Source of the DNA: Pantoea nemavictus | Lineage (GTDB): Bacteria > Pseudomonadota > Gammaproteobacteria > Enterobacterales > Enterobacteriaceae | DNA length: 64,000 nt | Direction of reading: 5' to 3' | Assembly (NCBI RefSeq): GCF_037479095.1 | Contig: NZ_JBBGZW010000001.1 | Coordinates: forward strand, 3,224,001 to 3,288,000 | In this document: positions 47,195 to 56,385 of the stretch, one piece after another | Numbering within the stretch: the stretch's first letter is position 1 | How the letters are laid out: each line of letters opens with the position of its first letter | Program-made: the position numbers and the translations under genes | Notes under the pieces: model-generated | What the model saw: only the letters and a program-made list of their open reading frames with translations | Told to the model about the DNA's origin: nothing | The model's database searches: none

Positions 47195-47941
47195 ATGCAA
47201 TGGAAAGTCGTACGGATTGATTTTACTGAACGTTGTGCCTGTGTTTTTGGAACCAAAACACATTACATTACTTCAGGAAAAGGTTATGTCGTTGTTGATG
47301 TTGATGGCAACGAAAGATTTTCTGGACCAAACTGCGCACGTAACCCTGATTTTGTTGTTAATCCTGATGAAAATGTTCCAGATTTAACTAAAGGTTGCCT
47401 GGAACCAGACGGTGAGGATTCTGGCCCTAAAATTACTGTTCCATCCGTAGAAACAGGAGGTGCCACCAAAAAACCAGCATTAATGAGTGATAAAATTAAG
47501 CACAATGCAATTGCTTATTTGTTATTGCGTGTTGAAAAGTTGAAGCATTTTAAAAAAATAAAATACCGAAAATTAGATGTTGTATATGAACGCTACAAGA
47601 ACTCAGGTTTAACTGATAGTGATTATGCTTTTTTAAATCGATTAGTCGATGCAAAAGACTTTCCAGAATATTCGTTAAAAAATTTACAGGCTATTTATGC
47701 TTGTGATTTCTGGATTAATCAATTCATTAAAAATGAATGCAATAGAGATTTAACATTTGTTGATGGATGCAGAAGCTATCTTCACAGGAAACTTGCCTTG
47801 ACTCCTTCTCAAATTACAGGGTTGAATAGTTGGTTTGATAATTCTAATGGAAGAAGAATGGTTAGATTAAAGTCAAATTCTTTCGTTATAAATCCTGGTA
47901 ATTACTGGGGGGATGATTGCAGCATCAATGAAAATTTGTGA
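47195..47941 (+). CDS. Uncharacterised 248-residue protein in the restriction island
   Basis: AT-rich gene with no recognised family. The N-terminal about 60 residues (MQWKVVRIDFTERCACVFGT, with a further Cys after FSGPN) look beta-rich and Cys-containing. A flexible Pro/Gly/Asp-rich segment (residues 55-90) leads to a basic helical C-terminal part (LRVEKLKHFKKIKYRKLD). No signal peptide or membrane helix. It follows hsdR on the same strand after 242 bases and may belong to the defence cargo, but nothing in the sequence shows that. Confidence 0.6.
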   Translation: MQWKVVRIDFTERCACVFGTKTHYITSGKGYVVVDVDGNERFSGPNCARNPDFVVNPDENVPDLTKGCLEPDGEDSGPKITVPSVETGGATKKPALMSDKIKHNAIAYLLLRVEKLKHFKKIKYRKLDVVYERYKNSGLTDSDYAFLNRLVDAKDFPEYSLKNLQAIYACDFWINQFIKNECNRDLTFVDGCRSYLHRKLALTPSQITGLNSWFDNSNGRRMVRLKSNSFVINPGNYWGDDCSINENL

Positions 47942-48033
47942 CTTTTATTTTAAAGATATACTAAGATGTAAATTTATATCTTTAAGCATGAATGTAAATG
48001 GTTCCTGATTTTGGCTTTGGAGGTGTTGAGTGT

Positions 48034-48418
48034 GTGATACAAAAAATATTCTGTATATATTTTAAAGTGCAATGATGGTTCTTATTATACAGGTATGACT
48101 TCTGACCTTGAGCGCAGGATGTTGTCACACCAGACTTGTGATGAAATGTGTGCTAAGCATACTAAATTTAGACAGCCAGCTGAGTTGGTTTTTTTTGTTT
48201 CTGATATAGCTAATGGCATTTTAGCCAGAAAAGTAGAAAAATACATCAAAGTTTTAACTAGAGAACATAAAGAAGAACTAATAAAAGGTAATGAAAAAAG
48301 ATTGAAACTGTTATATAAAAACTTGATGAGAATTGTTGATAATTATAGTGAGTATTTATTTTTCCATCATGTGGATTTTTATCGCTTTGAAATGACGGGG
48401 GTAAATATTTTCATTTGA
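48034..48418 (+). pseudogene. GIY-YIG nuclease (YhbQ-like), apparent one-base frameshift near the start
   Basis: From 48047 the frame reads YSVYILKCNDGSYYTGMT and then LERRMLSHQ, the GIY-YIG catalytic core, and RKVEKYIKVLTREHKEELI, as in YhbQ/UvrC-N proteins. The frame has no ATG before the motif; the first ATG (48095) falls after it. A GTG at 48034 with GGAGG (48019-48023) upstream would begin MIQKYSVYILKC if one A were removed from the A6 run at 48041-48046. So the gene is frameshifted, phase-variable or mis-sequenced there. Homing or repair-type nuclease ancestry is inferred. Confidence 0.65.
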
Positions 48419-48472
48419 GAACTTAATTCACTTAGTGTTTAATTTTTTTAGGGTGCTATTTTATATGTGTGA

Positions 48473-48690
48473 TTAAAGATTGAATATAAAAGTGGTCATT
48501 GATTTTTTCAAGTGCCTATTCAACTCATCCAGCCCGCTCTCCACAATCATCTCGACCGCATCACTCCGTGTAATTTCACTTAACCGTACAACCTAGTCGA
48601 TTTCCCTCAAAACAAACATGGGTAATGACAGCGACACCGCTTTCTTCTTCTTTTTATCCAGAAATACCCGGCTGACGGTTTCGCTCTGTT
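48473..48690 (-). pseudogene. Ribbon-helix-helix (antitoxin-like) gene remnant with internal stop
   Basis: On the minus strand one frame reads VFLDKKKKKAVSLSLPMFVL, then REID, an in-frame TAG (48595-48593), then VVRLSEITRSDAVEMIVESG and LDELNRHLKK to TAA at 48475-48473. The pattern SLSLP-x-FVLREID followed by ITRSDAVEMIVESGL is that of a ribbon-helix-helix regulator. No start codon is evident upstream, and the stop breaks it. GC content here is higher than in the flanking AT-rich DNA. Toxin partner not seen. Confidence 0.55.
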
Positions 48691-48876
48691 GTCGGTTAGA
48701 GTTGATTATTGATGCTAATTTGGTTGTAAATAAATTTCTTATTGATTCAAATGTAAAGTTATTTCTTTAGATGCGAATTCTTAGAATGAATATATTCATC
48801 CCTGTGATATAATATGGTTTTTTGAGAGCTAGGCTAAATTTTTGTTTCACTAAGCATTTAAATCTTAATTACTTTA

Positions 48877-49233
48877 TTATGACTTCTCACAGTTTCGTAA
48901 TTTGTAAAAAAATCCAGATTTAGTGTTCTCGATGATAAACCTGTCATCATAATTAGCACGTCTGAAAAAAGTTACTCCATTTGATGTCGCTTGCTGCTTT
49001 ACTCCATCCATAACGGTTTCAAGTTGTGGCGAAGTGACGGTATTATCCAGCATGTGCGCAGTAAACTTATCACCTTCATCAAGCACCTCGGCTGCTTTCT
49101 GCATAAGCACGGTTTCGGTATGAGAGCTAGTAATTCTAATGTCACAAACATACGTTCCGGGGCCTCTATCTTCAGCAGCAAGAGCTGAACCTGTTGCCAT
49201 TAGAATCGATGCTGTCAGGATTATCTTTTTCAT
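48877..49233 (-). CDS. Small secreted protein of unknown function
   Basis: 118 residues with a clear signal peptide (MKKIILTASILMATGSALAAE). The mature protein of about 98 residues has two cysteines, one near its start (TYVCDIRI) and one near its end (KLRNCEKS), which could form a disulphide. No family is recognised. It lies just outside the last T6SS gene (tssG) on the same strand, 223 bases downstream; a role as a periplasmic immunity protein is possible but has no direct support. Confidence 0.65.
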   Translation of the reverse strand: MKKIILTASILMATGSALAAEDRGPGTYVCDIRITSSHTETVLMQKAAEVLDEGDKFTAHMLDNTVTSPQLETVMDGVKQQATSNGVTFFRRANYDDRFIIENTKSGFFYKLRNCEKS

Positions 49234-49456
49234 AGTGCCTCATCAGTAATTATGGTTTTATGTATTGAAAATTTTATCGGCATCATTGAGTAAAACTAAA
49301 ATGATTTACTGTCTTAAAAAATAATGATGAACATAGTTTGGAATCACACTGGCGGAAATTTTCCCCTACACATTCTCTATTTGCCTCATCACATCTGGCC
49401 TATCATCAAGATTACTTTCAGCGCGAAAATTTGATTTGAGGCTATCCTTATCCCAT

Positions 49457-50497
49457 TCATCCAATCACCCCATTTTCCTCACGTAACCGTCCTATCATGA
49501 TGCGCACTATTTCCGGCATCTCATGCAGATTATCCTCCCTCAACCCCAGCATCATGTTGTACCCATTAAATAATCCATCAGCCCCCAACCTTGGCAGCGG
49601 CAGCAGTTTAGTAGGCATCGTCAGCCAAAACCGCAGATCATAATCGCACCCCAGATACGTCCGCAGTAGCGTCATCACATCCTGCCTGAGTTGCCCATTA
49701 GGCATCCAGCCCTTCACTTCATCAAGATCGTCGGTCAAAAGCTCAACCCGCGAACAATAACCAGCCACACAGATCTCATCCCCCAGCACCGGGTTCTGGT
49801 CGAGTGACAAACCGCCACGCAGCGAGAGCTGGGCGCGCTTTGCTACCGGCATCCTCACCGCATGATGCGCGAACACTTCAACGTGAGTATTGGGTGCCTG
49901 GCTGTTGATCACCGCCGCAATACCTTCAGCAGTGTGTGTGGTATGCAGCAGCGGTTGCAGTATCGCCAGTAAGCGTGAAGATGGCAGCTCGTGGCTATGG
50001 GCAATGCCTGTCAACGCCATCAGGCTCTTTGAAATAGCATCGGTACCGCCGGGCGCAAAAGTGGTCGGATAACTGTATTTGCGCCAGATGCGATAAAACT
50101 GCGTCATTAGCCGGTGATTGAAGATATCCAGAAACGCTGCCATTGCGTCGGCGCCGTCACGGGCCTGATTAATATCATCAATGATGGTGGTGGGCAGCGG
50201 CGAATCCACGCCGTACAAGCCGAGGAAATGTGTTCTAACGGTGGGCGGCGCATCAGGATTATCGGCGTCGATTTCCGTGCGCTTTAGCTCGCCGGCGGGA
50301 AAGCCCAGACGCGGGTTGGGGCGAAAGCGCACCGGATCACATTCCGGCGTACGGCCCGTGCCCAGGCGGCTATGGGTTGCCTGTTCTAGCAGTTGGCAGA
50401 AGCGGTAAAAGTTAAACCGCGCCGTCTGATCATCGCCGTTGGCGTCCAGCCAGAACGGCGGCAGAGGTGAACGGTTTTGTTTGTTGTCGTCTGTCAC
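49457..50497 (-). CDS. tssG: Type VI secretion baseplate protein TssG
   Basis: 346 residues, TssG/ImpH/VasB family, part of the TssEFGK baseplate wedge. Signs are the N-terminal FNFYRFCQLLEQ with VRFRPNPRLGFPAGEL, HFLGLYGVDSPLP, and the central FLDIFNHRLMTQFYRIWRKY, all typical. Its ATG overlaps the tssF stop codon (ATGA, 50494-50497). It is the last gene of the minus-strand T6SS block in this window. Confidence 0.93.
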   Translation of the reverse strand: MTDDNKQNRSPLPPFWLDANGDDQTARFNFYRFCQLLEQATHSRLGTGRTPECDPVRFRPNPRLGFPAGELKRTEIDADNPDAPPTVRTHFLGLYGVDSPLPTTIIDDINQARDGADAMAAFLDIFNHRLMTQFYRIWRKYSYPTTFAPGGTDAISKSLMALTGIAHSHELPSSRLLAILQPLLHTTHTAEGIAAVINSQAPNTHVEVFAHHAVRMPVAKRAQLSLRGGLSLDQNPVLGDEICVAGYCSRVELLTDDLDEVKGWMPNGQLRQDVMTLLRTYLGCDYDLRFWLTMPTKLLPLPRLGADGLFNGYNMMLGLREDNLHEMPEIVRIMIGRLREENGVIG

Positions 50498-52278
50498 ATC
50501 AATACCCTGTTAATTCGCCGCTCCGGCCAGGCCCATTCGGTGCCCGAGGCGTTCAGCAGCACCGTCAGCTGGGTAAAGCGGATGACGCTGGCGTACTGGG
50601 TGAAGAACTGCTCCAGCAGTTCGCAGAACAATCGGGCATCGCCGGTGCCGCTAAACATTGTCTCATCCAGCAGCACGCGGATACGCACGCCGTGCCAGTG
50701 ATATAAGGCGTTATAGTCCTGCTGCCAGCTAACGTGACGGATACCATTGATGCGTCGGCGGTTGTTCTCCTCGTCGCTCCAGTTAAATAGCGACATCACG
50801 GCCCGCAGGTTTTCGGCATTGCTAATCATCTGGCTCAGGGCGCGGGGATGCAGCAGCGATATCAGGTGCCACTGATAAAGTTGCGTGGTTGGCGGATAAT
50901 AGGGCATGGAAGGGGGCTGTCGTGTACTGCACCGCACAGCCAGGTTGCCGATCACTGCGCTGCCATCAAATACCGCTTTCTCCAGCGCCATACGGGGATA
51001 ATTGCCGTTGGTGCAGGTGATGTTCATAAACAGCGTGGCATCTTCCTGAGTTCGGTCAGCCTCGCTGGCATCGCCACCCAGCATCAGCAGGGTTTCATAA
51101 AGACCGCTGACGCCACGCCAGATGCGCGTATGGAAATAACGCTCCGGCCACGACGCTTTGTGTTGCAGCATGCCGCCTTTTTGCCGGAAGTGTCGATACG
51201 GCACATAACGCCGCTTATCCAGCTTTTCACTGGCGGCCACCGCATCCACGCTGTAGATCTCCGTATGCTGATCGCCCAGCCGGTGTGGTCGTAGGCGATA
51301 ATCCAGCACCGCAGGCTGCACTTTCAGCGGCTCTGCGTTGAGAGAAAACAGGTTGATAACCGGAACGCAGTGAATGCGCAGCACATCTTGCGGCACCGGG
51401 ATGTCGCGCGGAAGTGGCTGTCTCAAATGGATTTCGAGTATCGCCTCCCTGCAGCTTTCACTAAAGGGCAGCGTGTTAAGCCCGGAAAGGGTAAAGAACG
51501 CATAGCGCGCGGGAAAACTGAAATATTCCAGCAGCGGACGCACTTCGCCGCACAAGGCTGGGCTGTCGCTTTCCGGCCACACTGAGTGCCAGTGCTGCTG
51601 CCAGCGGGCGCGGATGTCGCCAGTAAAGGGTTGTGGATCGCAGTTATCACTCTGCGGCAGGCGAACCGTGATCCGTTCAATCTGGTTGCTCAGAGCCTGA
51701 TACATCAGCGACTGCACCGGGCGATCTCCGTGGATATAAAGCGGGATATCGCTGAGATCGATCTGGCTCGGATCTGCCTGTGAACTGAGAGCAAACCGCA
51801 GGCAGATCATCTGGTGCCCATCGGGATGGAAGGGCGCCGTTATCTCGCCCAGCGTCAGCGGATGCAGCTTGAGCGCATCGGTGGTGCGATAGGGGCAGCG
51901 CAGGCCGGTTATATCCATCGGGCGGGTCAACAGCGTAGTGCCTTCCGGCAGCACGGCATCACGTACCTGGGCGATGGTATCTGGCGTGAGTTCAACGATC
52001 GCCATCGATGGTAGCGTGCGGTTTACCACGGGCAGCAGATGCCCAAGCAGTGGCTCCGTCAGTTCAGGGATATCATCATCAATCTTGCGGCGCATCTGCG
52101 CCATCAGCAACGAAAATCCCTGGAAGAGCTGCTCTACAGACTCATCCATCTTCAGCGACGTTCCGTCAATGCCGAGACGACGAGCCGCCTGCGGATGCTG
52201 TTCAGCAAACTCTTGCGCCGCTGATTTCAGATAGCGCATTTCGCTGTCGAAATAGTTGAGAAAGTCGTGATCGTTCAT
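50494..52278 (-). CDS. tssF: Type VI secretion baseplate protein TssF
   Basis: 594 residues, TssF/ImpG/VasA family. It begins MNDHDFLNYFDSEMRYLKSA followed by AQEFAEQHPQAARRLGID, the family hallmark, and includes EPLLGHLLPVVNRTLPSMAI. TssF and TssG form the heterotrimer connecting sheath and baseplate. It lies 7 bases from the small membrane-protein gene and overlaps tssG. Confidence 0.95.
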   Translation of the reverse strand: MNDHDFLNYFDSEMRYLKSAAQEFAEQHPQAARRLGIDGTSLKMDESVEQLFQGFSLLMAQMRRKIDDDIPELTEPLLGHLLPVVNRTLPSMAIVELTPDTIAQVRDAVLPEGTTLLTRPMDITGLRCPYRTTDALKLHPLTLGEITAPFHPDGHQMICLRFALSSQADPSQIDLSDIPLYIHGDRPVQSLMYQALSNQIERITVRLPQSDNCDPQPFTGDIRARWQQHWHSVWPESDSPALCGEVRPLLEYFSFPARYAFFTLSGLNTLPFSESCREAILEIHLRQPLPRDIPVPQDVLRIHCVPVINLFSLNAEPLKVQPAVLDYRLRPHRLGDQHTEIYSVDAVAASEKLDKRRYVPYRHFRQKGGMLQHKASWPERYFHTRIWRGVSGLYETLLMLGGDASEADRTQEDATLFMNITCTNGNYPRMALEKAVFDGSAVIGNLAVRCSTRQPPSMPYYPPTTQLYQWHLISLLHPRALSQMISNAENLRAVMSLFNWSDEENNRRRINGIRHVSWQQDYNALYHWHGVRIRVLLDETMFSGTGDARLFCELLEQFFTQYASVIRFTQLTVLLNASGTEWAWPERRINRVLM

Positions 52279-52285
52279 GGCTCAC

Positions 52286-52687
52286 CTAATCAACCGGCAT
52301 CAATGTCAGATAAAGCAGTGAGCAGAGTGAAATCAGCCACAGCAGCAACAGAGAGAGCAGGGTTCGATAAAAAAAGGTGCGCGTTCCCCGCCAGCGATCC
52401 GGCAGAGAGCGGGTGCTGGAAGTTTTTTGCCGCCACAGATGCGCCATGCCTTGATCAAATTCGGCAAGATCCTTGTCGTCGTTGAGTAGTGAGAAAAGCC
52501 GCTCATCCAGCCATAAGCGCCAGCAGTAATAGTGCGTAATTAAAAACAGCACCATTAACGGTACGCTTAGCGCGAAGGTGATGAGGTGAAACATCAGCGC
52601 CAGCGGTGGTAGCGTTAAGGCGGCGACGTAGCGCCAGCTGGCGAGATGGATTTGCACAATCCGGTTCGTCATGCTGTTGTCTGACAT
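52286..52687 (-). CDS. Small membrane protein between ynbD-like and tssF genes
   Basis: 133 residues with two hydrophobic stretches near residues 20-60 and one near 107-130, so two or three inner-membrane helices, with a charged soluble part between (DERLFSLLNDDKDLAEFDQG). AAGGAG stands 5 bases before the ATG. It overlaps the ynbD-like gene by 19 bases and is followed 7 bases later by tssF, so it links the lipid operon to the T6SS genes in one transcript. Family not recognised. Confidence 0.7.
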   Translation of the reverse strand: MSDNSMTNRIVQIHLASWRYVAALTLPPLALMFHLITFALSVPLMVLFLITHYYCWRLWLDERLFSLLNDDKDLAEFDQGMAHLWRQKTSSTRSLPDRWRGTRTFFYRTLLSLLLLWLISLCSLLYLTLMPVD

Positions 52688-53991
52688 AACTGCTCCTTGC
52701 TAAAAGCTTCCAGAGCCTTGAGGTGGGCGGGCGTGAGGACAATCTGTGGGCGTCTGGCTTGAATCATTTCAACAGCCTCAGCAACTGACGCAACGTGCCC
52801 CTCAGCCAGCAGCCAGGCTGCAACTACCGTCGCACTGCGCGATAAACCCAGGGCACAGCAAACCAGCACCTTGTCATACGTTTGGCACAGCTGGCGGAGT
52901 TGCCTTACCGCATGGCGCATATCCTCAATCTCTGGCACCAGCAGATCCATCAGCGGGTAAGCTTGCCAGCGCTGTGCCCTTCGGTTGCCTTGGTGGAATT
53001 CGGCTGTCAGGTCGAAAACTGCGATATGCCGTTCCGCCTTACCGGGAAATCTACCCAGCGCTACGCCGGTAAAAATGACACTGCTTTTAGCCATGTGGCG
53101 GGAGAACCAGCAGCGGGAGATCGCTGCGCCTGTCAGATAAGGCAACATCAGTAAGCGCGCGGAAAGAGACAGGCTGCCGCTGCTGTTTTTTTGGAATATC
53201 GTCACGCCCAATCCGGCATAACCCGCCGCTACTATCAGTAGTGCGATGCCGGGCCACAACAGCAGATAGCCATAGGGAATGTTCATTCCCGCCAGTAAAA
53301 ACAGTAATCCGCCGAGGCAGTATTTAACGGCGAGACGCTGAGCGTGCGGTGAAGGAGGCTGCCAGCGCCATCGCCCTTCAATCGGGATGGCGTAGCTGAT
53401 GATGACCGCAACCCCATATCCACTGATCACATCAATGAAATGGTGCTGCCAGGTCGTGAGCACCGAGATGGCAATCAGCACAAACCAGCTGCCTGCGACA
53501 ACTCTCGCCTTGCGATTCAGGTGCTGGCGGAAGCGTAACCAGAGTAGCCAGGTCAGAATGATGTGCAGCGATGGCGCCTGGTTATAGGGCAGGTCAAACT
53601 GCTCCAGCTGGTGGAACAACCAGCCAAAGGCGCCCTGTGTTTCCGGGCGCGTAAAGGTGAATTTCAGCGGAAACAGTAAGAACGCCGCGCACGCCACCAG
53701 CGATGCCGTAAGCAGTCGATAGCCGTGGCGCATCAGCTCCTGTTTTGAGGTGCAGATAAACAGTGAAATGCCGTACAGCAGGTCAATGCTCCAGTAGGGC
53801 ACGATGGTCCAGGGAACAAACGGTATCGCCCGCTCCCAGCTCAATACCACGCTGCCGATATCCTCCCGGGTGGCGGTGAAGGTATTGACCTGGCCGTAAC
53901 TGAGAAAAAACAGCGGGCCCAGCAGCAGTAGCCAGCCAAGCCCCTGTTTCCAGAGGCTATGTGGGCGCTGAGTCAGCGACGATTCAGTCAT
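52669..53991 (-). CDS. ynbD: PAP2 phosphatase / dual-specificity phosphatase fusion (YnbD-like)
   Basis: 440 residues, matching E. coli YnbD (430) in design. Membrane helices in the first about 290 residues hold a PAP2-type lipid phosphatase: PSLHIILTW and a distal WQHHFIDVISGYG carry the catalytic histidines. The C-terminal part is a dual-specificity phosphatase with CCALGLSRSATVVAAW (CX5R loop). Probably removes phosphate from a lipid or phosphoinositide-like head group. It overlaps the ynbC-like gene by 8 bases; the ynb operon's physiological role is unknown. Confidence 0.85.
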   Translation of the reverse strand: MTESSLTQRPHSLWKQGLGWLLLLGPLFFLSYGQVNTFTATREDIGSVVLSWERAIPFVPWTIVPYWSIDLLYGISLFICTSKQELMRHGYRLLTASLVACAAFLLFPLKFTFTRPETQGAFGWLFHQLEQFDLPYNQAPSLHIILTWLLWLRFRQHLNRKARVVAGSWFVLIAISVLTTWQHHFIDVISGYGVAVIISYAIPIEGRWRWQPPSPHAQRLAVKYCLGGLLFLLAGMNIPYGYLLLWPGIALLIVAAGYAGLGVTIFQKNSSGSLSLSARLLMLPYLTGAAISRCWFSRHMAKSSVIFTGVALGRFPGKAERHIAVFDLTAEFHQGNRRAQRWQAYPLMDLLVPEIEDMRHAVRQLRQLCQTYDKVLVCCALGLSRSATVVAAWLLAEGHVASVAEAVEMIQARRPQIVLTPAHLKALEAFSKEQLCQTTA

Positions 53992-55747
53992 GCTGCTCTC
54001 TTACCGCCAGCGACACGGTGAAGATGCCAAACTCATCAATAATCTGGTGGCACTTCTCGAATCCGGCTTGTTCAACCAGCGTGTCCATCTCTAGCTGGCT
54101 ACGCACGCGCATCAGCCAGGGAATGCCGTTCTGATGGCTGGTTAAGGTCCAGGCAATCGTTTTGAGCTGCGGGTGCCACGGCTGCCCGGTATAAACCAGC
54201 ACGCCGCCAGGAGGAATGGCTGCCGCAAGCCCCGCTAACGACGTTTTAATTAACGCATTGCTCGGGAACAGTTCATAAAGCCCGGAAACAATACCCAACG
54301 TTGGAGCCGGGGCGAGAGTGGCGAGCGAGTCGTAATCAAAAGCATTGCCTTTTTTGAACTGCGCGAGATGGCCTAAGTTGCGCTCATCGATCAGCGCCTG
54401 TCCTTTTTCCACATTCAGTTCGCTGTAGTCGCGCAGCAAAATGCTTTCAATATCAGGCTGCTTCTCCAGCGCATCAAGCACGTAGCGGCCATGCCCAGCG
54501 GCAATATCTACCACGTGAACCGGCATGTTGCTCTCATGCAGTTTCGCCACCGCCAGGGCAATTACCTGCTGGATATTTTCCTTACGCGCTCGGATGCCAC
54601 GCCAGCCGATGCTATTGAGATAATGGCGATCGATGATGCGACCGAGAACACCCGTTCCTTCGGCGGAATTACGGTAGACATAGTCAAGCGTGCTGCCGGA
54701 ATCAAAGCCGGTTTCATATCCCAGCCGCATGCCTTTAGATAACCTGCCGAAGGTTTTCATGCCGGAGCTCAACGAGGCGTAAAACAGGCCTTGCAGCGAG
54801 CGGCGATGAGGCGGTGCCTGTAGTTCACGATAGGCATCAGCGCCCGGACTCCATTGGTCTTCATGACTGTAATCGAACGCGTAAGGTGCGGTGCTGTAGA
54901 GCGTTTCGATAAACGACTTCATTTTATCGAAGGCAAGTTGGCGATCTTTTTCACCCAGCGTGTCGTGATAAAAGCCCGGCAAAATATGTTGCTCTTTAAC
55001 CGCGCTGCGCAAACCCCGGAAGAATTTTTTCTGCGGCTCGGCATGCACCACAAAGTCATCGCCGGAGATCAGCAGTTGCGTGGGTACGGTGATCGCGGCA
55101 GAGTCAGACACGATACGCTCAGCCGTTCTATACAGATCCAGCAGGAAATTCACCGCGATCTGGCGGGTAATAAGCTTATCCTGCTCAAAGCTGGCGATGC
55201 GTTCAGCATCGTGACTGAGGAATTTACCTTTGACGTAGGAGTTAACGTAGAACAGGCCGCGCATGCGTTGCTGCAGACGTAAACCAGGGCGGGCAAAAGG
55301 AACGTACAGCTTCACCTTAAACGCGGGTGAAGCCAGCACCATGCCGCGAATTTTCGGCGCGTAATCATGTACCCAGGTGGCGACCAGCACGGCACCGACG
55401 CTTTGCGCGATGACGACGATGTCCTCCATGCTGACCTGCGCCGACTCCGCCACAAAGCGCACGAACTCATCGACATCCTGCACTGAACGGGCAAGGCTTG
55501 GGCTATAACCGCGCGCGCCTGGCGACTGGCCGTGACCGCGCGCATCCCAGGCGTAAAAATGGGTGTCAGGCATGTCTAACTCATCGACAACATGCTGTAA
55601 GCGCCCTGAGTGCTCGTGTCCGCGATGAAATAGCACAATCACTTTTTTGCTCTGGCTATCTTGCGCAGGCCAGTGTCGAAAAAAGAGTGATGCACCATCG
55701 CTGGTTAAAAACGAACTCTCTACAAATAAGCGTGCTTCCTGGCTCAT
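53984..55747 (-). CDS. ynbC: Alpha/beta hydrolase - methyltransferase fusion (YnbC-like)
   Basis: 587 residues, as E. coli YnbC (585). The first about 290 residues are a serine-hydrolase fold resembling monoacylglycerol lipases: FHRGHEHSGR is the oxyanion/HG region, AQSVGA the nucleophile elbow with Ser, and a late His lies in GFYHDTLGE. The C-terminal about 220 residues are a class I SAM methyltransferase with VVDIAAGHGRYVL. The ATG at 55747 (after AAGGAA) is preferred to one at 55753. The fusion suggests lipid acyl or head-group processing. Confidence 0.85.
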   Translation of the reverse strand: MSQEARLFVESSFLTSDGASLFFRHWPAQDSQSKKVIVLFHRGHEHSGRLQHVVDELDMPDTHFYAWDARGHGQSPGARGYSPSLARSVQDVDEFVRFVAESAQVSMEDIVVIAQSVGAVLVATWVHDYAPKIRGMVLASPAFKVKLYVPFARPGLRLQQRMRGLFYVNSYVKGKFLSHDAERIASFEQDKLITRQIAVNFLLDLYRTAERIVSDSAAITVPTQLLISGDDFVVHAEPQKKFFRGLRSAVKEQHILPGFYHDTLGEKDRQLAFDKMKSFIETLYSTAPYAFDYSHEDQWSPGADAYRELQAPPHRRSLQGLFYASLSSGMKTFGRLSKGMRLGYETGFDSGSTLDYVYRNSAEGTGVLGRIIDRHYLNSIGWRGIRARKENIQQVIALAVAKLHESNMPVHVVDIAAGHGRYVLDALEKQPDIESILLRDYSELNVEKGQALIDERNLGHLAQFKKGNAFDYDSLATLAPAPTLGIVSGLYELFPSNALIKTSLAGLAAAIPPGGVLVYTGQPWHPQLKTIAWTLTSHQNGIPWLMRVRSQLEMDTLVEQAGFEKCHQIIDEFGIFTVSLAVREQHD

Positions 55748-55749
55748 GA

Positions 55750-56376
55750 TCATTTCCTTGTTGCTTGCAGTTGTAATTCGACGAAACGGTTTAATAACGC
55801 GGCTTTAAACGCAGCTTTGTTGTCCTGAAAACGAAGCGGATCATCGATATAGATATCGATAAAGAACGGCACCGGGATTTTTTGGCCTTTACCCATTGAG
55901 CGATCTAGCCCGTGCATATAGACCGGAATAATCGGTACATCCGGACATTGCTGGCTGAGATGCCAGATACCGGATTTGATTTCAGAGAATTTGCCCGGCT
56001 CTCCGCGCGTGCCTTCCGGGAAAATAATGACAATTTTCTTTTCAGCCAGGGCATCAATGCAGGCCTGCAGCGGATTGGCCTGATGCGACCCGCGATAAAC
56101 CGGGATGATGCCAATCACCTTAAGGGCAAACCAGCCAATCACTTTGTTTTTCAGGAAGTAATCGGCCGCTGCCACGGGCTGCACGTTCACCAACGTTGAG
56201 AGGGGGAAAAGGGTGAATAGCGTCAGTACATCGAGGTGGCTATTGTGGTTTGCCACGATGATCGCCGGGCCTGTTTTAGGTAATTTTCTGCGATTGGCCA
56301 CCGCCACACCCAGCCAAATCAACACCAGCGGATAGGCAATGCAAAGTGTAAAAATCCAACGCAACATAGGGTTCAT
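55750..56376 (-). CDS. PlsC-type 1-acyl-glycerol-3-phosphate acyltransferase
   Basis: 208 residues with an N-terminal membrane segment (IFTLCIAYPLVLIWLGVAVA). The acyltransferase HX4D motif is NHNSHLD, with FPEGTRGEPGKFSEIKSG as the glycerol-phosphate-binding motif. In phospholipid synthesis such enzymes make phosphatidate. Here it lies between the CdsA-like and YnbC-like genes, its stop overlapping the latter's start region, 9 bases after the former. E. coli's ynbABCD lacks a separate PlsC gene, so this is an addition. Confidence 0.87.
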   Translation of the reverse strand: MNPMLRWIFTLCIAYPLVLIWLGVAVANRRKLPKTGPAIIVANHNSHLDVLTLFTLFPLSTLVNVQPVAAADYFLKNKVIGWFALKVIGIIPVYRGSHQANPLQACIDALAEKKIVIIFPEGTRGEPGKFSEIKSGIWHLSQQCPDVPIIPVYMHGLDRSMGKGQKIPVPFFIDIYIDDPLRFQDNKAAFKAALLNRFVELQLQATRK

Positions 56377-56385
56377 GCGCGCCCC

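Noticed and set aside
48095..48418. GIY-YIG gene annotated from ATG 48095
   Set aside because: This start deletes the catalytic GIY part (VYILK) that is encoded immediately upstream in the same frame, so it cannot be the functional start.
54491..55282. Plus-strand frames of 80-140 codons within the lipid operon
   Set aside because: All lie antisense to clearly recognised genes and show no ribosome-binding sites or motifs.
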